Below, piece after piece: positions 1 to 5,187 of a stretch of DNA of 7,128 nt. This DNA comes from Kiritimatiellales bacterium (lineage in GTDB: Bacteria; Verrucomicrobiota; Kiritimatiellia; Kiritimatiellales; Pontiellaceae): assembly GCA_030588285.1 (NCBI GenBank), contig JAUUYK010000046.1:1-7128 (forward strand). The letters run 5' to 3'. Position numbers and translations under genes: made by a program. The notes beneath the pieces were generated by a model that was not told the origin of the DNA, ran no database searches, and saw only the letters and a list, made by a program, of their open reading frames with translations. The number at the start of each line of letters is the position of its first letter. Within the stretch, counting starts at the first letter, position 1.

Positions 1-503
1 AGGGGGCGAAGGATACGAAGGATACGAAGGATGTGGTGGCTAACAATTATGATACGGATGCCGATAAGCAATACGACGGACGGTTCCAGCGCGCCCTCTT
101 CACGGCTGATTCGATTATATGGTTCCGTGAAAAAGGCCAATACATGCATCCGCCCGCCCAGCAGCTTTTCATCTCGCTCCTGCAGAGTTTCCAAAACGAG
201 GCGAATAACGAAGCCCGCCACACTCAGATCAGGATCGTAAAAATCATGGAAAAAGAGGCTTTTTTCAAGGAGCTCTTTTTGGATACGACTAATTTTGAAC
301 GGGGTAAGTTCACCTATGAATGCCTGGAATGGTTCAAAACTACCGGGCAATATCTACCCGGGAGCGTACAAAACCTGTTTGTGAATTGGCTGAGAACCTA
401 TCAACAGACCCATTCCACCGATGGCGATTTCATCAAGGAACGGCTTCAGTGGATGCTGAAAAACAACGGCCTCTACCAGGATTTCTTCGATTCGATGGAT
501 TAG
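1..503 (+). CDS. Unrecognised protein with two tandem ~65-residue repeats, 5' partial
   Basis: I do not recognise this family. The frame (first whole codon at 3-5) has no stop before the window edge and reads G-A-K-D-T-K-D-T-K-D-V-V-A-N-N, so the true start probably lies upstream. A GTG at 33 with AAGGA about 10 nt before it is the best internal alternative and would give 156 residues. Numbering from that GTG, residues 18-82 and 88-152 are two copies of one unit at an exact 70-residue period without gaps. Shared positions include F..R..FT, WF, GQY, Q.LF and a closing aromatic pair (FFKELF against LYQDFF), about 16 identities in 65. The units are rich in aromatic and charged residues and look helical. 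I see no signal peptide, membrane segment or catalytic motif. The frame ends at TAG 501-503 and a hairpin follows. The next gene, on the opposite strand, is convergent, so context gives no functional hint. A scaffold or interaction role is only a guess. Confidence 0.75.
   Translation, partial: GAKDTKDTKDVVANNYDTDADKQYDGRFQRALFTADSIIWFREKGQYMHPPAQQLFISLLQSFQNEANNEARHTQIRIVKIMEKEAFFKELFLDTTNFERGKFTYECLEWFKTTGQYLPGSVQNLFVNWLRTYQQTHSTDGDFIKERLQWMLKNNGLYQDFFDSMD
9..35 (+). repeat. Short in-frame 9-bp tandem repeat (KDT units)
   Basis: AAGGATACG occurs at 9-17 and 18-26, and a third degenerate copy starts at 27. The unit is a multiple of three and encodes Lys-Asp-Thr, giving a charged low-complexity stretch directly before the duplicated domain. 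More copies may lie upstream of the window. It is probably a flexible linker. Confidence 0.7.
84..488 (+). repeat. Tandem internal domain duplication, copies at 84-278 and 294-488
   Basis: The translated copies align with a fixed 210-bp offset. FTADSIIWF...GQY...QQLF in copy 1 matches FTYECLEWF...GQY...QNLF in copy 2. The DNA copies are well diverged, so this is an old duplication and not a recent one. The spacing and the WF/GQY/LF pattern are conserved across the whole unit, which argues for two structural domains of one fold. Confidence 0.75.
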
Positions 504-513
504 TACCGATGGA

Positions 514-535
514 AAGGTGCCGAGAACGGCACCTT
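514..535 (+). terminator. Probable terminator hairpin after the duplicated-domain gene
   Basis: AAGGTGCCG (514-522) and CGGCACCTT (527-535) form a perfect 9-bp stem with an AGAA loop, starting 11 nt after the TAG stop. The tract after it (CCTTAAGTTCCTTGTT) is pyrimidine-rich but lacks a clean T run. Termination is therefore likely but may be imperfect, and a role in stabilising the 3' end is the alternative. Confidence 0.7.
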
Positions 536-649
536 CCTTAAGTTCCTTGTTCCGTTGAATATTTTACAACCACTAGGTCCCGTTCACTTCCCCACCGCCG
601 GGGCGTGGTCGTCATTTTTTAGGCGACTGGGTTTGCGGCTTGGTCGGGC
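536..649. other. Convergent intergenic spacer, no gene seen
   Basis: This spacer lies between two converging transcription units. A weak plus-strand structure (CCAC at about 590, GTGG near 605-609, then six Ts at 615-620) could act as a back-up terminator, but its stem is interrupted. I see no credible coding frame here. Confidence 0.4.
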
Positions 650-679
650 AAAAAAAACCGGCCGTCTTGCGACGGCCGG
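650..679 (-). terminator. Intrinsic terminator of the amtB-PII unit
   Basis: CCGGCCGTC (658-666) and GACGGCCGG (671-679) form a perfect, GC-rich 9-bp stem with a 4-nt loop. The eight As at 650-657 become eight Us immediately after the stem in the minus-strand transcript. It starts about 30 nt past the PII stop codon. There is no T run on the plus-strand side, so it works in one direction only. Confidence 0.93.
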
Positions 680-709
680 GCGGGATCTGAATGAGAGAAA
701 ACGCGGAAC

Positions 710-1051
710 CTATCCTACGGCTTCGGTGCCCTTTTCTCCGGTGCGAATCCGAATGCATTCCGGCAGGTCGAGGATGAAGATTTTTCCATCTCCGATGTTG
801 CCGGTACGGGCTCCTTTGATGATTGCATCGGTAACGCCATCGATAAACTCATCGTTCACGGCGATTTCAATGCGGACCTTTTTGAGTAGATTCACCTCGA
901 TGTCTGCGCCGCGATAGGTTTCGTGATAGCCTTTCTGCTGTCCACAGCCCATTGCGTTGGTAATGGACATTTTGTAGACCTCAGCATCGTAGAGCGACTG
1001 CTTCACGTCGTTGAGTGCTTCGGGCTGAATGTATGCAATAATTAGTTTCAT
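710..1051 (-). CDS. glnK: PII nitrogen regulatory protein (GlnB/GlnK family)
   Basis: This is a complete 113-residue protein, the usual PII length. PII trimers bind ATP or ADP and 2-oxoglutarate and regulate partners through the T-loop; when the gene is paired with amtB the main partner is the ammonium channel. Visible hallmarks are the MKLI.A.I.P N-terminal strand, Gln39-Lys40-Gly41 at the T-loop base, Tyr46-Arg47-Gly48 in the loop, Lys58, the TGxIGDGKIF nucleotide motif (83-92, with Lys90), and Arg101/Arg103 in IRIRTGE. Residue 51, where proteobacterial PII is uridylylated, is Ile, and residue 49, phosphorylated as Ser in cyanobacteria, is Ala. The classic modifications are therefore not possible at those positions. 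The ATG has a clear AAGGA upstream. The gene follows amtB after 107 bp. The glnK rather than glnB symbol rests on this linkage. Confidence 0.95.
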   Translation of the reverse strand: MKLIIAYIQPEALNDVKQSLYDAEVYKMSITNAMGCGQQKGYHETYRGADIEVNLLKKVRIEIAVNDEFIDGVTDAIIKGARTGNIGDGKIFILDLPECIRIRTGEKGTEAVG

Positions 1052-1058
1052 AATATAT

Positions 1059-1063
1059 TCCTT
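1059..1063 (-). promoter_or_regulatory. Ribosome binding site of the PII gene
   Basis: AAGGA on the minus strand lies 7 nt before the ATG at 1051-1049. It supports this start and efficient translation of the second cistron. Confidence 0.8.
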
Positions 1064-1090
1064 TTTGAGTATGTAGGCTTTTGGTAATTA

Positions 1091-1156
1091 CGTTTTAAGT
1101 TTTACTCCGAAGAGCAATTCAACCGACTTAACCCCTAAACCTTTCATCTTAAAACG
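1091..1156 (-). promoter_or_regulatory. Intercistronic foldable element between amtB and PII
   Basis: Three inverted repeats share this 107-bp gap. CGTTTTAAG (1091-1099) is the exact 9-bp complement of CTTAAAACG (1148-1156). TTAAGT (1095-1100) pairs exactly with ACTTAA (1126-1131). TTACTC/GAGCAA (1102-1107 and 1112-1117) forms a 6-bp stem (one G-U pair) that closes a UUCG tetraloop in the minus-strand RNA. The first two pairings use the same left arm, so they exclude each other. There is no U run, so it is not a standard terminator. It could be an mRNA-stability or processing element that sets the AmtB:PII ratio. This is inference from pairing only. Confidence 0.5.
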
Positions 1157-1158
1157 CC

Positions 1159-2499
1159 TTAGACATTCGTGAAAAACTGGAATCCATGATACGCCTCTTG
1201 GCCATGCTCGCCAAGGTCGAGTCCCTTGAGTTCTTCTTCTTTGCTGACGCGAATACCCACGGTTTTCTTCAGAATGAAGAAGACGAGTAAGGCCGCGGGG
1301 AAGCAGACCGCGCCATAGGCCACAATGCCGATCAGCTGCGTTAGAATGCTATATTCAGCACTAAATACCCCCACAAAGAGTGTGCCGAGAATCCCGCAAA
1401 CCAAATGAACGGTGGTGGCACCAACGGGGTCGTCAATCTTCATGCGATCGAAGGCCATTACAGAAACAACCGCAACCGCACCACAGATTAGACCAATGAT
1501 GACCGCGGCTTTAATGGAAACAACGTCGGCTCCGGCGGTGATGCCCACGAGGCCAGCCAAGCAACCGTTGAGCACCATAGTTAAATCGGGTTGTTTCTGG
1601 ATGGTCCAAGAGGCGACCATGGAGCCGATAATTCCGGCGGCAGCAGCCAAGCAGGTGGTTACAAGAACATAAGAAACCATTCCCGGATTGGCCGACAATA
1701 CGGAACCGCCGTTAAATCCGAACCAGCCCAACCATAGCAGGAAGGCGCCGATGGTCAAAAGCGGCATGTTGTGGCCCATAATTCCTTTGGCCTTTCCATT
1801 TACATATTTCCCCAGACGAGGACCGATTACAATAATACCGGCCAATGCGCCCCATCCGCCCACGGAGTGAACAAGAGTGGATCCTGCAAAATCGTGGAAA
1901 TTCATATTGGCCAACCAACCGCCGCCCCAAACCCAAGAACCAACGAATGGGTAAACCAAGGCAACATAGATGGTGCAGAAAATCAAAAAAGGACCGAGTT
2001 TCACCCGTTCAGCAACGGCACCGGAAACGATGGTGGCTGCAGTGGCGGCAAACATGCCCTGGAATAGAAAGTCCGTCCAATAGGTGTAGCCTTCGTTATA
2101 CGCACGGGTAATTAAAGCCGGATCATCAAAGGCCAATCCATTCCCCACGCCGAATCCAGCAAACCCTAGAAAGTCTGCAATCAACCAAGCGCCATCGGGA
2201 TACATTAGGTTAAACCCGATTAGGGTATAGGTCAGCAGACCAATCGCAACAATGGCTGTATTCTTAAATAGAATATTGACCGTGTTTTTTGCGCGGGTCA
2301 GCCCCGTTTCCACCATGGCAAAGCCGAGGTGCATGATGAATACGAGGAAAATACAAACCATCATCCAAGTATTGTTTACGGTAAACATGACGTCTGCCGC
2401 CGTAACTTTCGGCACAGCATCCTCTGCCAGTGTGGCCATTGGTAAAGCTATGGCACACATCGCGAGCAAAAGCATCGCGGTTTTCATTAGTTTATTCAT
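1159..2499 (-). CDS. amtB: Ammonium channel AmtB (Amt/MEP/Rh family)
   Basis: This is a complete 446-residue inner-membrane channel for ammonium/ammonia uptake, normally a trimer with 11 membrane spans. A signal peptide is visible (basic start, hydrophobic 8-20, likely cleavage after ...ATLA at 25), as in many bacterial Amt proteins. Key residues from the family: the FAMVETGLTRAKN motif (60-72), pore Phe150, Trp191 in VWGGG, Asp203 in DFAGST, twin pore histidines His211 and His365, Phe262 in GWFGFNGGS, and Ser266. The cytoplasmic tail keeps the GLD...HG..AY pattern (426-437) that couples the channel to PII. The ATG at 2499 has GAGGGA upstream and yields the intact signal peptide, so the start is secure. 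PII follows directly downstream, and a sigma-54-type promoter lies upstream. I see no broken or missing key residue. Confidence 0.97.
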   Translation of the reverse strand: MNKLMKTAMLLLAMCAIALPMATLAEDAVPKVTAADVMFTVNNTWMMVCIFLVFIMHLGFAMVETGLTRAKNTVNILFKNTAIVAIGLLTYTLIGFNLMYPDGAWLIADFLGFAGFGVGNGLAFDDPALITRAYNEGYTYWTDFLFQGMFAATAATIVSGAVAERVKLGPFLIFCTIYVALVYPFVGSWVWGGGWLANMNFHDFAGSTLVHSVGGWGALAGIIVIGPRLGKYVNGKAKGIMGHNMPLLTIGAFLLWLGWFGFNGGSVLSANPGMVSYVLVTTCLAAAAGIIGSMVASWTIQKQPDLTMVLNGCLAGLVGITAGADVVSIKAAVIIGLICGAVAVVSVMAFDRMKIDDPVGATTVHLVCGILGTLFVGVFSAEYSILTQLIGIVAYGAVCFPAALLVFFILKKTVGIRVSKEEELKGLDLGEHGQEAYHGFQFFTNV

Positions 2500-2505
2500 T
2501 TAGCA

Positions 2506-2511
2506 TCCCTC
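2506..2511 (-). promoter_or_regulatory. Ribosome binding site of amtB
   Basis: GAGGGA on the minus strand lies 6 nt before the ATG at 2499-2497 and fixes the start of the signal-peptide-bearing form. Confidence 0.8.
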
Positions 2512-2561
2512 GTTAGTTACACGTTATCATCCCAATCGATGTGGGTCGAACGAGTGCCTAA

Positions 2562-2578
2562 TTGCACGAGGTATGCCA
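2562..2578 (-). promoter_or_regulatory. Sigma-54 (-24/-12) promoter of amtB-PII
   Basis: The minus strand reads TGGCATACCTCGTGCA. The invariant GG (2577-2576) and GC (2565-2564) are separated by exactly 10 bp, as sigma-54 RNA polymerase requires. The flanks match TGGCA at -24 and TGCA at -12. Transcription would start near 2553, giving a leader of about 54 nt before the amtB ATG. Sigma-54/NtrC control is the classic mode for amtB genes, which adds weight. The site was found by eye and has not been scored against a genome background. Confidence 0.72.
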
Positions 2579-2656
2579 GCAATCAAAAAAGTCACATCTG
2601 ACTGCAAATGAACAACTAATAAAAAATGCAGATTTTACACCGCCGCCGCAAAATAA

Positions 2657-2705
2657 ACATTTATGTATTACATGAAAATGTCATTACAAATTTGTCATCA
2701 CAAAT
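2657..2705. promoter_or_regulatory. AT-rich upstream repeats, candidate activator sites for amtB
   Basis: A 14-bp-period direct repeat, TGTCATTACAAAT (2679-2691) and TGTCATCACAAAT (2693-2705), matches at 12 of 13 positions. Next to it are two overlapping palindromes, ACATTTATGT (2657-2666) and ATGTATTACAT (2663-2673). ACAAATTTGT (2686-2695) spans the repeat junction. The cluster sits about 100-150 bp upstream of the predicted sigma-54 start, a usual enhancer distance. It does not match the enteric NtrC consensus, so the binding protein is unknown. Confidence 0.4.
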
Positions 2706-2770
2706 GAGCAATGGGATTCGCGAGGGATAAATAGAACTCCTCTGAAGTAGATTCATTTCATATTCGCGGT

Positions 2771-5044
2771 TTAAACAACCACTTCGGGGTCGACCAAATC
2801 CATCTCGCTCATAAAAGCCTCAACTTCACTGATTCGTCCAAAAGAAAGCATCTGGTCGGAAATATTTTTTGCTTCATCTTTAGACATTCCAGTCGCCATT
2901 CGCTGAATCGTTGGCGTATTAATGCTATCAATACTGAAATTTCTAAGCCCAATCCCCAACAGAAACGGAAGCATATGCGGATCAGCAGAAAGGTCGCCGC
3001 AAATTGAAACGTCCCGATCCTGCGCAAGGGCCGCGGCAACAATCCGATTAATCGACCGAAGAACAGCCGGATGATGGGCCAGATAAAGACTGGAAACCTG
3101 TTCATTGGTCCGGTCAACCGCCAATATATATTGGATAAGGTCGTTCGAGCCGATCGAAAGAAAATCGGCTTCCTGCGCCAACTCGTGGGCCACTTCGACA
3201 GCCGAAGGCAGCTCCATCATAACGCCAAGCTTAGTCTCCCGGCTAAAGGCAACGCCCTCCTTCTCCAGCTCATCCATACAGGTATAAACAATATCCCGCG
3301 CCGCCAAAAAATCGTCGACGGAGGAGATGAGCGGAAACATGATTCGGGTATTTCCTTCCGCGCCGGCACGCAGAAAGGCGCGAAGTTGCTGGCAGAAAAT
3401 GTCTTTATTCTGCAATGAAAACCGGATAGCGCGCATACCGAGAAAGGGGTTGGCTTCGTTAACATTGGAGTAATACGAAAGCATTTTATCGCCGCCAATA
3501 TCCAGCGTTCGGAAGGTCACGACCTTCCCCGCCATCTGTTCGACGAGTTTTTTATAAATGCGATACTGCTCCTCTTCGGTCGGAAAATCGTTTCGCACAA
3601 TAAACGGGAATTCCGAGCGATAGAGTCCAACGCCCTCCGCCTTAAATTCACGCGCCGGTTTGAGATCGCTCAACAGGTTAATATTGGCATAGATATGAAT
3701 GCGCTCGCCGCACTTCATTCGAGTCTCGTCTTTTACATCGGCGGCGCTATGCAATGTTTTCCAGGTGCGATCGAGCGCGCGATACTTCGCATAGATCTCC
3801 TCGTTGGGATCAAGATAAACAATGCCTTGCTCAGCATCCATCAACACCGCTTCGCCATTGGGAATCCCATCGGCCAATTCACGGCTAATCGCCACCATCG
3901 GAATGCCGAGCGAGCGGGCAATAATAGCGTTATGCGAGGTTACCCCACTACTAATAATGAATCCCTCCGCGTTCTCCGCCGAAAGTTTTAGAATATCAGA
4001 AGGCAACAGTTCGTGGGCAATTATAATCTGACCGCGATAGTCGCACTCATCGGCCTCTTCATTCAGCAGATTTCGGGTTAATCGATTTCCCAAATCCTTT
4101 ACATCAAGCACTTTCTCGCGAATGAGCGGCATCTTACTCTTCGAGAATGCGGCAACATATTCATTCACAACGATTGCAACGGCCTTCACGCCCGGTGTTC
4201 CGGACTGGATCAAGCCCCCAATCCGCCCAGCAAACTGCTCGTCCTCTAAAATCAGCAGGTGAGCACTAAAAATAAGCACGGCCACATCGGCCAGATTCTC
4301 GCTGATCTGCCGTTGCAGCTTCTCAATCTGCATCACGGTTTTATCAATCGCCTTATTAAAATCCTCGATCGTACACAACGAACGGTTCGGATCGGGAAGC
4401 GCACAGCTTTCTGCATTCACCGAATCCAGCGTATAGGCCGAACCGCGCGCAGTGCCCGGACTCGCCGAACGCCCGCGAATAATCCCCTCCTTCAACACCT
4501 TCACCATCTTCTCCGTCCGAGGCAACTTCGCTTTGGCCTCATCCAGCAGTTGAACATTTTCAATCATCGTCGCCAGCTGGGCCGCAATCGCCCGAAGCGC
4601 CTTCACATCGTTTGGAACAAAATAGTTAACCTCTTTCGCCTGCACCACCAAAGCCCCGATACGCCGTAAGCCGCGGAGAATAGGAACCGCCAGGAAGGCT
4701 TCATATTTTTCCTCCTCAATTCCGGGGAAAAATTTGTAGGAAGAATTTTCAGAAGCCATGCCAATGCGAATCGGTCGGAGTTCGCGCACTGCTCGCCCCG
4801 TAATCCCCTCGCCCAGCGCCAGCTTAACCTTGCCGATGGCAGCATGATCCAGCCCCTGCGTCGCCCGCAGCGTCAGCTCCTTTGCCTCATCGTCATAAAT
4901 GTAAATTGAGCAGACTTCCGCCTGCATATGCTTCGCCACGGAAGTCACCACGGTCTGCAACAACTCGCATCGCGTTCGCCCCGTATCGGCCAACGAAATT
5001 AACTCCGCAATATCACAAACCAGATCAACGTTTCTCTTTTTCAT
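2771..5044 (-). CDS. ptsP: PtsP, GAF-domain PTS enzyme I (EI-Ntr)
   Basis: This is a complete 757-residue protein, close to the roughly 750 of known PtsP. The enzyme autophosphorylates with phosphoenolpyruvate and passes the phosphate to an NPr/HPr-like carrier in the regulatory nitrogen PTS. Domains: a GAF sensor (about 15-165; LGEGITGRAV and FLAVPI typical), an EI N-terminal helical domain (about 190-330), the swivelling phosphohistidine domain with TSHNAIIAR (phospho-His371), and a PEP-binding TIM barrel (about 445-740). The barrel has GVGLYRSEF (471-479), RTLDIGGDK (512-520), ELPSAVEVA, SIGSNDLIQY (630-639) and active-site Cys682 in SICGDL. All catalytic residues I can place are present. 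The family GAF domain senses glutamine/2-oxoglutarate. The upstream SD is weak (GGGT), but the ATG gives a natural start at the GAF helix and lies about 25 nt from a good promoter. The carrier and EIIA-Ntr genes are not in the window. A sugar-PTS EI is unlikely because of the GAF domain. Confidence 0.95.
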   Translation of the reverse strand: MKKRNVDLVCDIAELISLADTGRTRCELLQTVVTSVAKHMQAEVCSIYIYDDEAKELTLRATQGLDHAAIGKVKLALGEGITGRAVRELRPIRIGMASENSSYKFFPGIEEEKYEAFLAVPILRGLRRIGALVVQAKEVNYFVPNDVKALRAIAAQLATMIENVQLLDEAKAKLPRTEKMVKVLKEGIIRGRSASPGTARGSAYTLDSVNAESCALPDPNRSLCTIEDFNKAIDKTVMQIEKLQRQISENLADVAVLIFSAHLLILEDEQFAGRIGGLIQSGTPGVKAVAIVVNEYVAAFSKSKMPLIREKVLDVKDLGNRLTRNLLNEEADECDYRGQIIIAHELLPSDILKLSAENAEGFIISSGVTSHNAIIARSLGIPMVAISRELADGIPNGEAVLMDAEQGIVYLDPNEEIYAKYRALDRTWKTLHSAADVKDETRMKCGERIHIYANINLLSDLKPAREFKAEGVGLYRSEFPFIVRNDFPTEEEQYRIYKKLVEQMAGKVVTFRTLDIGGDKMLSYYSNVNEANPFLGMRAIRFSLQNKDIFCQQLRAFLRAGAEGNTRIMFPLISSVDDFLAARDIVYTCMDELEKEGVAFSRETKLGVMMELPSAVEVAHELAQEADFLSIGSNDLIQYILAVDRTNEQVSSLYLAHHPAVLRSINRIVAAALAQDRDVSICGDLSADPHMLPFLLGIGLRNFSIDSINTPTIQRMATGMSKDEAKNISDQMLSFGRISEVEAFMSEMDLVDPEVVV

Positions 5045-5075
5045 ACTTTACCCAATCATAATTTTAATTGAGAGC

Positions 5076-5104
5076 ATACTATCCGGCATTTCGGCCCATG
5101 TCAA
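5076..5104 (-). promoter_or_regulatory. Sigma-70-type promoter of ptsP
   Basis: The minus strand has a perfect -35 TTGACA (5104-5099), a 17-bp spacer and a -10 TAGTAT (5081-5076, 4 of 6 consensus). Initiation would fall near 5069, leaving a leader of about 25 nt. Perfect -35 and ideal spacing make this the strongest housekeeping promoter in the window. Confidence 0.75.
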
Positions 5105-5129
5105 AAATTGAGATAATCCAATTTACGAA

Positions 5130-5159
5130 TAGACCTCACTAGGCCCCTTCCCGTACTAT
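5130..5159 (+). promoter_or_regulatory. Possible promoter of the E1 gene
   Basis: TAGACC (5130-5135) and TACTAT (5154-5159) with an 18-bp spacer each match 4 of 6 consensus positions. Initiation near 5166 would fall inside the hairpin at 5163-5177. It is the best plus-strand candidate in the 143-bp divergent gap, but it is weak. Confidence 0.3.
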
Positions 5160-5162
5160 TTT

Positions 5163-5186
5163 GGCTTAATAAAAGCCGGATTTTTT
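5163..5186 (+). promoter_or_regulatory. Leader hairpin plus T6 run abutting the E1 start codon
   Basis: GGCTT (5163-5167), a 5-nt loop and AAGCC (5173-5177) are followed by GGA and six Ts that end one base before C-ATG. The layout resembles a small intrinsic terminator. It also places the only SD-like bases (GGA, 5178-5180) right at the foot of the stem. It could attenuate transcription or limit initiation. The stem is only 5 bp, so chance is a real alternative. Confidence 0.35.
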
Positions 5187-5187
5187 C

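Noticed and set aside
31..240. Small plus-strand frame starting ATG at 31
   Set aside because: It overlaps the duplicated-domain gene in another frame, ends early and has a Ser/Arg/Pro-rich composition typical of an off-frame translation.
590..620. Second plus-strand terminator (interrupted CCAC/GTGG stem then T6)
   Set aside because: The stem is broken after 4 bp and six bases separate it from the T run. It is too weak to call separately from the hairpin at 514-535.
555..917. Plus-strand frame antisense to PII
   Set aside because: It runs through the terminator and is the complement of a confidently assigned PII gene, and it has no recognisable motif or ribosome binding site.
2554..2567. 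GTGC-N6-GCAC inverted repeat next to the sigma-54 site as an NtrC operator
   Set aside because: NtrC sites read GCAC-N7-GTGC, the opposite half-site order. The arms are only 4 bp and overlap the promoter -12 region.
2706..2770. Terminator for ptsP
   Set aside because: Only a GAGG/CCTC pairing of 4 bp with a long loop and no U run is visible, so no terminator is supported.
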